Shown here: positions 7,212 to 12,273 of the stretch, piece by piece
Position numbering within the stretch: the stretch's first letter is position 1
How the letters are laid out: every line of letters begins with the position of its first letter
The notes under the pieces: model-generated
Databases searched by the model: none
What the model was told of the DNA's origin: nothing
Seen by the model: the letters and a program-made list of their open reading frames with translations, nothing else
DNA from: a virus
Length of the DNA stretch: 28,733 nucleotides
Direction: 5' to 3' (one strand)
IMG/VR virus record: IMGVR_UViG_3300030450_002907
Span: 4,860-33,592 of that record
Program-made: the position numbers and the translations under genes

Positions 7212-7323
7212 AATAATAATTGCTGGTAACTATATCGTAACTATATTTAAGAAACAGCATATAGTATTGTATAGTCGCTTACCCACAGCCTGTTTCAAAT
7301 CTGTAGCACCAGCAATTATTATT
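7212..7323. repeat. 112-bp element bounded by a perfect 16-bp inverted repeat
   Basis: AATAATAATTGCTGGT (7212-7227) and ACCAGCAATTATTATT (7308-7323) are perfect reverse complements. Inside them GAAACAG (about 7251-7257) and CTGTTTC (about 7290-7296) form a second nested 7-bp helix enclosing a loop of about 32 nt. It lies between two leftward genes with no long minus-strand frame. Transcribed, it would fold as a long two-tier hairpin, so a structured ncRNA or mRNA-stabilising element is likely. A small mobile element with terminal repeats is an alternative, but I see no clean target duplication. Confidence 0.65.
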
Positions 7324-7351
7324 TTGATTGTGTTTTTAATGCTTTTAAATG

Positions 7352-7459
7352 TTATTTACTATTTTTATCAATCCAGCTACTAATTTGACTGGATACATAT
7401 ATCCCTACAGCTATTCCTGCTAATAGGGATATAAGATTTGTGATTATAATTGTTTCCAT
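7352..7459 (-). CDS. 35-aa single-span membrane micro-protein
   Basis: A 36-codon frame starting METIIITNLISLLAGIAVG, with one hydrophobic helix at about residues 3-22 and a polar tail SSQISSWIDKNSK. It starts inside the end of the upstream gene (16-base overlap in another frame), a common phage arrangement. Size and topology resemble small phage membrane proteins (holin-like or superinfection proteins), but no family is recognised and a lysis role is not claimed. Confidence 0.5.
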   Translation of the reverse strand: METIIITNLISLLAGIAVGIYVSSQISSWIDKNSK

Positions 7460-7776
7460 CTTGAATATATACCGTCTTTCATTTCTTTTATTATACTTTT
7501 TTCTATTTCTTTTGCTTCTATTAAATGATTTAAATCTTTGACAGCTTGTACTAGAACTACTGTTAGCTCATTTATTTTATTTGCTAATCTTTCATTTTCT
7601 TTTATTATATTAGTAGGATCTTCTACTGGATTAGCAACAGTTCTATCAAGTTCAAAGTCAGCAAGAGCATGTTTGTTATTAATCTTTGGAACTGGTTTAT
7701 AGTTCTTTGTAATATTAATTAATTGCTTTTTTGTATCAGCAGGCAATAAATCTGCTAAAGTGTTACCTTTTCTCAT
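7444..7776 (-). CDS. Unknown 110-aa coiled-coil protein
   Basis: 110-aa protein starting MRKGNTLADLLPADTKKQL. The frame also has an upstream ATG at 7812, but the extra 12 residues would be translated from the repeated leader TGATTTTAAATGATTTTAAATG, so the 7776 start is preferred. Roughly residues 56-100 (NIIKENERLANKINELTVV... and onward) have the heptad pattern of a coiled coil. Function unknown. The end overlaps the 35-aa membrane micro-gene. Confidence 0.72.
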   Translation of the reverse strand: MRKGNTLADLLPADTKKQLINITKNYKPVPKINNKHALADFELDRTVANPVEDPTNIIKENERLANKINELTVVLVQAVKDLNHLIEAKEIEKSIIKEMKDGIYSRWKQL

Positions 7777-7785
7777 GATTTTAAA

Positions 7786-7802
7786 TGATTTTAAATGATT
7801 AA
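7786..7802 (-). promoter_or_regulatory. Shared leader motif TTAATCATTTAAAATCA (copy 2)
   Basis: Second identical copy of the 17-mer described at 7157-7173, followed by another TTTAAAATCA unit directly before the ATG at 7776, so the motif is partly duplicated in tandem here. Confidence 0.4.
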
Positions 7803-7816
7803 CAAAATACACAAAA

Positions 7817-7933
7817 CTTGTTCACCCTGACTCTTATGCTTTAAAAGAGCCTTTAGTACTAATACTATTACCTTTCTCTTAGTTTACGGCAGTTCCACTA
7901 GGGATGTTATGGCCACATTACGGTGTGAACAAG
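7817..7933 (-). ncRNA. Candidate structured RNA with long-range closing helix
   Basis: CTTGTTCAC (7817-7825) pairs perfectly with GTGAACAAG (7925-7933), enclosing about 100 nt of gene-free sequence. Internal helices on the minus strand include AAGAG/CTCTT around TAGTA-TTAG-TACTA. Local GC content is above the surrounding intergenic DNA. It lies in the 7777-8084 gap, downstream of a leftward terminator. No known RNA family is recognised; could be a phage ncRNA or the leader of the gene starting at 7776. Confidence 0.45.
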
Positions 7934-8017
7934 AATTTATTTTACTTGTGTGGTTAATAATTGTGTTATATAAATATAATCAATGTGTTTTACATTGACA
8001 GTGAAATATGCTAAAAA

Positions 8018-8053
8018 TGCGTGTGTGATAGCTGGTTGCTACTCTTACACGCA
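8018..8053. other. Two-tier hairpin TGCGTGT...ACACGCA
   Basis: TGCGTGT (8018-8024) pairs with ACACGCA (8047-8053); inside, TAGC (8029-8032) pairs with GCTA (8038-8041) around a TGGTT loop. A neighbouring simple hairpin CAATGT-GTTTT-ACATTG lies at 7981-7997. Both sit in the gene-free stretch 7813-8084 between the first and second leftward genes, and could be processing sites or part of a small RNA. Confidence 0.4.
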
Positions 8054-8073
8054 CATTTAACATTAAAATATAA

Positions 8074-8099
8074 AAAAAGAGTAATTACTTACTCTTTTT
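8074..8099 (-). terminator. Rho-independent terminator after the first leftward gene
   Basis: AAAAAGAGTAA-TTAC-TTACTCTTTTT is a perfect 11-bp stem with a 4-nt loop. Read leftward it overlaps the stop codon of the gene at 8085-8465 and ends in a run of seven Ts. The GC content is low for a terminator, but the symmetry and T tract are clear; it would also work to some extent rightward. It implies that the first leftward gene is made largely on its own mRNA. Confidence 0.6.
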
Positions 8100-8465
8100 G
8101 GGTATGGAAAAGGCCTTGCGTCTTTTCATTAATACCTCTTCTAGCTTATTATCAGCTTCTAAGTCTGATATAAGTTTACTGGAAGTATTCTTCCAGCTAT
8201 GAATCTTGTAAAAGTCTCCTTTTGCAAGAGTGCCATCAATGAAAGGTTCACCTTTCTTTGTGAGCGATACATATGCAATAGAGCCATGCTCTTTGTCATT
8301 GTATTGAAAGTTCTTCTTGGTACAAGAAAACTGTTCAGGTATACCATCAACTTGTTTGATTGGTTGCATGATAAAGCTGCAGTATTCTGACCAGCTTTGT
8401 TTACCAGCAGAACCTGCTGGTTTGTTGTTAGTAGCTCTAACAATAGCTTCAAATATAATACTCAT
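8085..8465 (-). CDS. Unknown 126-aa protein, first leftward gene
   Basis: 126-aa basic protein (MSIIFEAIVRATNNKPAGSA...FSIPKKSK), soluble, with a Lys/Arg-rich C-terminus (MKRRKAFSIPKKSK) suited to nucleic-acid binding. No family is recognised. It is the promoter-proximal leftward gene beside the divergent control region and is followed at once by a terminator. That position is typical of an abundant early or host-takeover protein; this is inference. A second long frame inside it (8159-8452) is judged a shadow because its composition and internal start are poor. Confidence 0.72.
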   Translation of the reverse strand: MSIIFEAIVRATNNKPAGSAGKQSWSEYCSFIMQPIKQVDGIPEQFSCTKKNFQYNDKEHGSIAYVSLTKKGEPFIDGTLAKGDFYKIHSWKNTSSKLISDLEADNKLEEVLMKRRKAFSIPKKSK

Positions 8466-8564
8466 GATTATTTGATTTTAATTAAACTTAATTACATTTT
8501 CAGGTACGGGGTACCCGAACCTTCAAAACAAGGTGGGGTGTAATTTTAAATACCCCTACGCTCT

Positions 8565-8596
8565 CAAAGATCCTCCCAAAAAAAATTTTTTAACAA
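8565..8596 (-). promoter_or_regulatory. Weak leftward promoter candidate
   Basis: Minus-strand TTG (8596-8594), 21 bases, then GATCTTTG (8572-8565), one base off the TAnnTTTG consensus. The predicted leader of about 95 nt before the ATG at 8465 would contain the GC-rich hairpin at 8503-8521. Support is moderate because of the imperfect -7 box. Confidence 0.3.
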
Positions 8597-8637
8597 TTTT
8601 TTAACATGTTATTAACATTACTATAACACAGAGGTAG

Positions 8638-8645
8638 TATATTTG
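8638..8645 (+). promoter_or_regulatory. Rightward -7 element TATATTTG
   Basis: Perfect match to TAnnTTTG, but no clear TTG at the expected upstream distance (the region has TTAAC repeats instead). Would start RNA near 8650, upstream of the structured leader and the 56-aa gene. Confidence 0.4.
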
Positions 8646-8649
8646 TAAT

Positions 8650-8721
8650 ATGCGAATAGATATTTCAAAATTTTTATATTTTTTAATAATAATCCTTGTT
8701 TATATAATAGGAATTGCTTAA
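8650..8721 (+). CDS. Possible 23-aa membrane micro-protein
   Basis: A 24-codon frame MRIDISKF... followed by about 15 hydrophobic residues (LYFLIIILVYIIGIA). The ATG falls almost at the predicted transcription start of the TATATTTG promoter, so it would be leaderless. AT-rich DNA produces such frames by chance and there is no overlap with another gene to support it, so the call is weak. Confidence 0.22.
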   Translation: MRIDISKFLYFLIIILVYIIGIA

Positions 8722-8729
8722 TATTGCAC

Positions 8730-8829
8730 TGGAATCATAGATCACCCTAGAGGGCCAGAAGGTAGTTATAGGGTCAGAAGTTGGGTTTACGAGTTAATTT
8801 ATTAACCACGGTTGTCCCCAATAATTCCA
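8730..8829 (+). ncRNA. Candidate structured leader RNA
   Basis: TGGAAT (8730-8735) pairs with ATTCCA (8824-8829). Within it ACCCTA (8744-8749) pairs with TAGGGT (8769-8774) and GTTAA-TTTA-TTAAC forms a small hairpin (about 8791-8804). Higher GC than the surroundings and absence of a long frame suggest a structured leader or small RNA. No known riboswitch is recognised. Confidence 0.35.
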
Positions 8830-8969
8830 AAAATTGCTTTGATATAAAACTTAGGTGGGAGTAATACTATAGGCTGACAGAAATGTACCCACGCAGGCTA
8901 AAAACGGTAAGTAGAAATTCAAAGTTAAACTAATTTCCAAGGGGGGAGGTATATCCAATTCACAACAAA

Positions 8970-9140
8970 ATGGCAACTACTAAAAGAATAATTAAGATCT
9001 CTAAAGAGGAACACGATAGACTTAAAAAGGACTATGGGCACACCTTTGATCTATATTTTCAAGTTGATCAGCATTATGTAATTGGAGATCTTAAAGACCT
9101 AAAAGCCGCTGGTATACCTCTAGATGTTCCTTTCTATTAA
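8970..9140 (+). CDS. 56-aa unknown protein, first rightward gene
   Basis: A 57-codon frame starting MATTKRIIKISKEEHDRLKK and ending GIPLDVPFY. The well-mixed amino-acid composition, good codon content compared with flanking non-coding DNA and ACAAAATG start context support a real gene. The N-terminus (KRIIKISKEEHDRLKK) is basic and helical, like small DNA-binding regulators of the ribbon-helix-helix size class, but no fold can be assigned. It follows the long structured leader and is itself followed by the promoter of the GroES-like gene. Confidence 0.68.
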   Translation: MATTKRIIKISKEEHDRLKKDYGHTFDLYFQVDQHYVIGDLKDLKAAGIPLDVPFY

Positions 9141-9158
9141 AAAAATATTTTATTTTTG

Positions 9159-9191
9159 TTTGGATATATAAAAAATTTCTTTATATATTTG
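9159..9191 (+). promoter_or_regulatory. Strong Bacteroidota-type promoter of the rightward operon
   Basis: TTTG (9159-9162), 21 bases, then TATATTTG (9184-9191) matches the Bacteroidota consensus well. The predicted start is near 9197, about 20 bases before the GroES-like gene. All genes from 9217 to 14218 are tightly packed behind it. Confidence 0.6.
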
Positions 9192-9198
9192 TGTATAA
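9190..9198 (-). promoter_or_regulatory. Perfect DnaA box overlapping the promoter
   Basis: TGTGTATAA on the plus strand is the reverse complement of TTATACACA, an exact DnaA box. It overlaps the end of the -7 element and the predicted start site of the promoter at 9159-9191, where a bound DnaA-domain protein would block transcription. The promoter and box share the string TTTGTGTATAA, which also occurs on the minus strand beside the polymerase-operon promoter. Confidence 0.35.
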
Positions 9199-9216
9199 CT
9201 AAAAATAAAATAGGCT

Positions 9217-9504
9217 ATGTCTAAACAAACTTTAAAAAACTTTACTCCAACAAGAGATTGGGTATTAGTTGCTGATCCTAGAGAGCAGGAAACTGAAGGT
9301 GGTATTATATTACCTGATAATGTTAAAGCTAAATTACAATCTAATATTTCTGAAATTTTATCTATAGGGCCTGATTGTAAAGAGGCAAAAATAGGAGATC
9401 TTGCTATGATCAATCCTTCTACTACAGGTAATATTATAACAATAGAGGATAAAGCATATATTATGATCCCAGAACATTTTTGTATGGGAATATTTAAACA
9501 ATAA
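9217..9504 (+). CDS. groES: GroES-like co-chaperonin
   Basis: 95-aa protein matching the Cpn10 fold along its length. FTPTRDWVLVADP at residues 9-21 corresponds to the family's LGDRVLVKP. EQETEGGIILPDN at 23-35 corresponds to the mobile loop that contacts GroEL, including the conserved GGIxLP. KIGDLAMIN at 58-66 and a closing beta segment complete the barrel. It should cap the host GroEL chamber, as T4 gp31 does, to help fold phage structural proteins; no GroEL gene is seen here. First gene after the strong promoter, hence probably expressed before or with the virion genes. The A-rich leader lacks a Shine-Dalgarno sequence. Confidence 0.88.
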   Translation: MSKQTLKNFTPTRDWVLVADPREQETEGGIILPDNVKAKLQSNISEILSIGPDCKEAKIGDLAMINPSTTGNIITIEDKAYIMIPEHFCMGIFKQ

Positions 9505-9506
9505 TT

Positions 9507-9689
9507 ATGGGAAAGATTTATTTAATATCAGAAATGGTACAATGGAAACAAGATTTCTTTAGAGATATGTATGGAGAAGAAATATATGGAATAACTAAAG
9601 ATGGATCTGTTTTATATAATACAGATAATAAAAAGATTTCTGATCGTGTATATTATACATATTTAGCAAAAGAAGAACCAGTAGAATAA
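9507..9689 (+). CDS. 60-aa unknown protein
   Basis: Starts two bases after the stop of the GroES-like gene. MGKIYLISEMVQWKQDFFRDM... ends YLAKEEPVE. Aromatic- and charge-rich, soluble; no known domain. Operon spacing supports a real gene. Confidence 0.65.
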   Translation: MGKIYLISEMVQWKQDFFRDMYGEEIYGITKDGSVLYNTDNKKISDRVYYTYLAKEEPVE

Positions 9690-9935
9690 ATGAAAGGAAC
9701 AGTTACTATTAGTTTAGAGGATTATAATAAGCTAACTAAAAAGAATGAGTTACTTAAAAATAAAGAAGAATATCTTTATCAAACAGCTAAAGAATTATCT
9801 GTATTTTTATCTTTTTTATCAGGTAGAGAAAATATGGATAAATATATAGAGCAATTTAATTTACAATCTAAAACTAGTAAAATAAAATTTGAAGGTAGTA
9901 AAGCAGTAATAGAATTTAGAGATGTTAAAAACTAG
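9690..9935 (+). CDS. 81-aa unknown protein with helical core
   Basis: Begins immediately after the preceding stop codon. The product starts MKGTVTISLEDYNKLTKKNELL, with a helical, probably coiled-coil stretch at about residues 9-40, and ends IEFRDVKN. The N-terminal pattern (VTISLEDYNKL) is common in small phage proteins with a short beta strand followed by a coiled coil. No function assigned. Its end overlaps the next gene by 14 bases. Confidence 0.65.
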   Translation: MKGTVTISLEDYNKLTKKNELLKNKEEYLYQTAKELSVFLSFLSGRENMDKYIEQFNLQSKTSKIKFEGSKAVIEFRDVKN

Positions 9936-10104
9936 ATTTATAATACATGAACTTGAAGAATGGCTTTATACATATTTAGACTTTGAAGAAAAAATAGAAA
10001 TATTTAAAGATATGAATTTAGCTAGTATAGTAACAATAAATAATTATATAGATGAGCATGATTTTATAATAGAGATAGTAATAAACCAAAGAACAGTAAA
10101 ATGA
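9922..10104 (+). CDS. 60-aa unknown protein
   Basis: Overlaps both neighbours by a few bases (14 upstream, 4 downstream). MLKTRFIIHELEEWLYTYLDF... is acidic and helical at the N-terminus with an Ile/Val-rich C-terminal strand. No family recognised. Confidence 0.6.
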   Translation: MLKTRFIIHELEEWLYTYLDFEEKIEIFKDMNLASIVTINNYIDEHDFIIEIVINQRTVK

Positions 10105-10409
10105 ATATAACTTTAAAAATAGATAGCAATTATAAATATTTACAATTTTGGAATAGTGTATTTAATTTAACATCTAAAGAATTAGATGTTTTATCTGCTT
10201 TTATGGATATTAATAAGGATAAAAATTTATGTTCTTATGATAATAAAGTAAAAGTAGCAAAAAAATTAAAAATAGATGATCCAAATAAATTAAATAACTA
10301 CGTAAAGCGCTTTAAAGATAAAGGTGCAATAATTTTAAAAAATAATAACTATGTTTTACATAAGCTCCTCAAAACCAAATCAACCATATCTGTTAAAGTG
10401 GTTCGCTAG
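10101..10409 (+). CDS. Winged-helix-like protein
   Basis: 102-aa protein. Residues 20-85 (FNLTSKELDVLSAFMDI, then KVKVAKKLKIDDPNKLNNYVKRFKD split over a turn, then KGAIILKNNNYVLHKLL) follow the order helix, helix, recognition helix, beta wing of a winged helix-turn-helix domain. Probably a DNA-binding regulator or packaging accessory; small wHTH proteins are found upstream of terminase genes in related phages as far as I recall. ATGA overlap with the gene before it; the last 59 bases overlap the next small gene in another frame. Confidence 0.65.
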   Translation: MNITLKIDSNYKYLQFWNSVFNLTSKELDVLSAFMDINKDKNLCSYDNKVKVAKKLKIDDPNKLNNYVKRFKDKGAIILKNNNYVLHKLLKTKSTISVKVVR

Positions 10410-10530
10410 TGTTGGTGATGGTAAATATTTAATTGCAATATATGGAATAAAAGATGCTGTAGTTGAAATATTAATGGATAATAAAGGTAATTATATAAAA
10501 AGTAAAATTATAACAGATGAATATATTTAA
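10351..10530 (+). CDS. 59-aa unknown protein bridging two genes
   Basis: A 60-codon frame starting MFYISSSKPNQPYLLKWFAS and ending IITDEYI. It fills the otherwise empty gap between the wHTH-like gene and the zinc-ribbon gene, overlapping the first by 59 bases and the second by 14. The product has a beta-rich pattern (KYLIAIYG, AVVEILMDNKGNYIKSKII) with conserved-looking Gly/Asp turns, resembling small beta-sheet phage proteins. No function can be assigned. Confidence 0.6.
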   Translation: MFYISSSKPNQPYLLKWFASVGDGKYLIAIYGIKDAVVEILMDNKGNYIKSKIITDEYI

Positions 10531-10768
10531 ATTAAGCTTGCAATTTGCAAAAGAAGCAGCAAATTATGTTAAATCAGGAATGTCAAATGTTTCTGTGGAT
10601 CAATATGAAGAAAGACTAAAAGCATGTCAATCTTGTGAGCATAGAGTAGAAGGTACCCATAATGATACATGTGGATTATGTGGATGTAATATTGCAGTTA
10701 AAGCTAAATGGGCAACAACAGAATGTCCAGATAAACCAGCAAGATGGCCAGAAATAAAAAAGAAATAA
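10517..10768 (+). CDS. Small zinc-ribbon-like protein
   Basis: 83-aa protein with a cysteine pattern Cys37-x2-Cys40, Cys52-x2-Cys55-x-Cys57 and Cys70-Pro, flanked by KAKWATTECPDKPARW. This Cys arrangement is like the small phage zinc-binding proteins of the DUF6171 kind, where the cysteines bind structural zinc. A DNA- or protein-binding role is likely but not shown. It overlaps the preceding micro-gene by 14 bases and the IHF-like gene by 25, so the cluster is translated as a coupled unit. Confidence 0.75.
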   Translation: MNIFKLSLQFAKEAANYVKSGMSNVSVDQYEERLKACQSCEHRVEGTHNDTCGLCGCNIAVKAKWATTECPDKPARWPEIKKK

Positions 10769-10989
10769 TTTATTTCTTAGCAAATAAATATAATATTCCT
10801 TTAAAGAAGGTTGAAAAAATTATAGATTCACAATTTAAATTTGTTTCTATAATTATGGCAAAAGATAGAATGTTTGACACTGTTAAATTGCCTTATTTTG
10901 GTAAATTTACAGTTAATAAAAAAAGAGTAGAACATATAAATAAATTAAAAGATGGCGTTACAAGACGATCTGATAATAGTAAAAAATAA
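10744..10989 (+). CDS. IHF/HU-like DNA-bending protein
   Basis: 81-aa protein with the HU/IHF family pattern: two N-terminal helices (KEIIYFLANKYNIPLKKVEK, then a helix carrying IDSQFKFVSIIM) followed by TVKLPYFGKFTVNKKR at about residues 46-61, equivalent to the family's V-x-L-x-GFGxF signature. The beta arm is truncated compared with bacterial HU (about 90 aa). IHF-like proteins next to the terminase are a recurring feature of crAss-like phages. Probable role in DNA bending during packaging or late control (inference). Confidence 0.78.
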   Translation: MARNKKEIIYFLANKYNIPLKKVEKIIDSQFKFVSIIMAKDRMFDTVKLPYFGKFTVNKKRVEHINKLKDGVTRRSDNSKK

Positions 10990-11470
10990 AGTAGCAGTGC
11001 CTAGTGCATATGCTTTATTAATAAAAGAATTTAAAACTCTTGATATAAAAGAATTGGGATATGTCTATTTTATGTGCGATCATAGATCCGCTTATGCAGT
11101 TTATGAATGGGATAAACGACACGAAGAAGTAAAAAGTAGTATATTTGGAACCAAAAAATGGGATCCATCAAAAAAGATAAAAATTGCATGTGACAAATAT
11201 AATGAATTAATAGAAACTTCTGCAGTTAAATTATTAAAGGCTGCAAGAGAATCTGTAAAGAAGCTAGAAACTTATTTTAGAACTGTAGATCTAGCTTTAG
11301 TAGATGATAATGGCAGGCCAATATTTCATGCTAAAGATCTAGTTAATAATCTTGAAAAAATGGGTAAAGTAGTTGATGGATTATCTAGATTAGAAGATAT
11401 AGTTAAAAAAGAAGAGCAAGCAAACAATCCTACACGAGGTGGGGTTGAAGTTAATAAATATAGTCAATAA
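10952..11470 (+). CDS. Unknown 172-aa protein upstream of terminase
   Basis: 172-aa mostly helical, basic protein (MALQDDLIIVKNKVAVPSAY...). The region RPIFHAKDLVNNLEKMGKV (about 126-144) is followed by GLSRLEDIVKKEEQ and a C-terminal tail NPTRGGVEVNKYSQ. It overlaps the IHF-like gene by 38 bases. Size, helical content and location two to three genes before the large terminase would suit a small terminase subunit, but no HTH is clear, so that is only a suggestion. Confidence 0.72.
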   Translation: MALQDDLIIVKNKVAVPSAYALLIKEFKTLDIKELGYVYFMCDHRSAYAVYEWDKRHEEVKSSIFGTKKWDPSKKIKIACDKYNELIETSAVKLLKAARESVKKLETYFRTVDLALVDDNGRPIFHAKDLVNNLEKMGKVVDGLSRLEDIVKKEEQANNPTRGGVEVNKYSQ

Positions 11471-11485
11471 TTAAAAATAAAAACA

Positions 11486-11641
11486 ATGATAAAATTTTTT
11501 AATGGCTGGACACCCAGCAAGCAAGTAGATAGATTTGAAATAACATTAAGATTAAGTATCTTAACAATTTTTGAATTTTCTTATGATATTTCTGATAAAA
11601 AGTTTAAATTAGTACTTTTAAATTACGGTATATCTAATTAG
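11486..11641 (+). CDS. 51-aa unknown protein
   Basis: Frame starting MIKFFNGWTPSKQVDRFEIT and ending LNYGISN (TAG stop), filling the gap between the 172-aa gene and the nuclease gene; the nuclease ATG follows one base later. The A-rich leader (AAAAATAAAAACA) fits the initiation style of neighbouring genes. No known domain. Confidence 0.55.
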   Translation: MIKFFNGWTPSKQVDRFEITLRLSILTIFEFSYDISDKKFKLVLLNYGISN

Positions 11642-11642
11642 T

Positions 11643-12014
11643 ATGTATAATTACAATGCAAAATGTGTCAGAGTAGTCGATGGAGACACTCTTGATGCTG
11701 AAATAGATCTAGGCTTTGATGTAAAAATCAAAAAGCGAATAAGATTGGCTGGTATTAATGCACCAGAGTCTAGAACTAGAAATAAAGTAGAGAAAAAATT
11801 AGGCTTAGCTGCAAAAGAAAGATTGATTGAAATAATGGAAGGAGCAGCTGATTGCTTTGAATTAGAATCACAAGAACTTGGTAAATACGGTAGAGTTCTT
11901 GGTAAATTACATATTAATAAATTATCAGGTAAAAACACATTAACACAAGTTTGTGTAAATGATTTATTAGTTAAAGAAGGACACGCCGTAGAATATGATG
12001 GAGGTAAACGTTAA
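11643..12014 (+). CDS. Staphylococcal-nuclease-like enzyme (SNase fold)
   Basis: 123-aa calcium-dependent phosphodiesterase of the thermonuclease (TNase) family, acting on DNA or RNA. VVDGDT at residues 11-16 carries the metal-binding aspartates, RIRLAGINAPE at 32-42 holds the catalytic Arg34 and Glu42, and KYGRVLGKL at 81-89 gives the second catalytic Arg84. The closing VNDLLVKEGHAVEYDGGKR is the typical C-terminus. No signal peptide, so it acts inside the infected cell. Position just before the terminase suggests a part in genome processing or host DNA breakdown (inference). Confidence 0.9.
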   Translation: MYNYNAKCVRVVDGDTLDAEIDLGFDVKIKKRIRLAGINAPESRTRNKVEKKLGLAAKERLIEIMEGAADCFELESQELGKYGRVLGKLHINKLSGKNTLTQVCVNDLLVKEGHAVEYDGGKR

Positions 12015-12015
12015 A

Positions 12016-12273
12016 ATGGAATTTTTAGAAGATTTAGATTTGTATAATAGAGCAATGGAAAATGCTTATCTACTTGTTACTGGTAAAAAAACTCTAGAAG
12101 AGTTATTAACTGGAAATGTAAAAGATATACCATTACCATTTGATCCTGAAAATGAAGATGGAAAATCTTCAGATGTTCTTGATATACTTATAGTATATTA
12201 TGAAGAAATGGAAGAATATGAAAAATGTGCTGAACTTACAAATTTAAGAAAAAATGCTCCAGAATACCAATAG
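12016..12273 (+). CDS. Small acidic protein upstream of terminase
   Basis: 85-aa protein starting MEFLEDLDLYNRAMENAYLL, one base after the stop of the nuclease gene; an upstream in-frame ATG at 11995 would overlap that gene. Acidic and helical, with DILIVYYEEMEEYEKCAEL near the C-terminus. I associate this pattern with small conserved proteins directly preceding large terminase genes in crAss-like phages, without known function. It overlaps the terminase start by 20 bases, so the two are probably translated together. Confidence 0.7.
   Translation: MEFLEDLDLYNRAMENAYLLVTGKKTLEELLTGNVKDIPLPFDPENEDGKSSDVLDILIVYYEEMEEYEKCAELTNLRKNAPEYQ

Larger units (their letters stand above)
8466..8969. other. 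Divergent non-coding control region
   Basis: About 500 bases separating the leftward and rightward blocks. From left to right it holds a hairpin GGTaCGGG-GTA-CCCGaACC (8503-8521), a weak leftward promoter (8565-8596), a tract with TTAAC repeated (8590-8616), a rightward -7 element TATATTTG (8638-8645), a possible 23-codon frame (8650-8721) and a structured stretch (8730-8829). A further possible helix is GTGGG...CCCAC near 8855-8895, followed by the A-rich leader of the 56-aa gene. It is the natural place for early divergent promoters and possibly an origin. Confidence 0.55.

Noticed and set aside
7183-7383. Plus-strand 66-aa hydrophobic frame
   Set aside because: It spans the inverted-repeat element at 7212-7323 and overlaps the minus-strand micro-gene; its sequence is explained by the repeat and AT richness.
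8159-8452. Second minus-strand frame (97 aa) and a plus-strand frame within 8085-8465
   Set aside because: Both are shadows of the 126-aa gene, which has the better start, composition and terminator placement.
8730-8969. Group I intron or known riboswitch in the rightward leader
   Set aside because: No intron core (P3-P7) or known riboswitch consensus could be recognised; only generic helices are visible.
9150-9413. Minus-strand frame over the GroES-like gene
   Set aside because: Antisense to a recognised Cpn10 domain and across the promoter.
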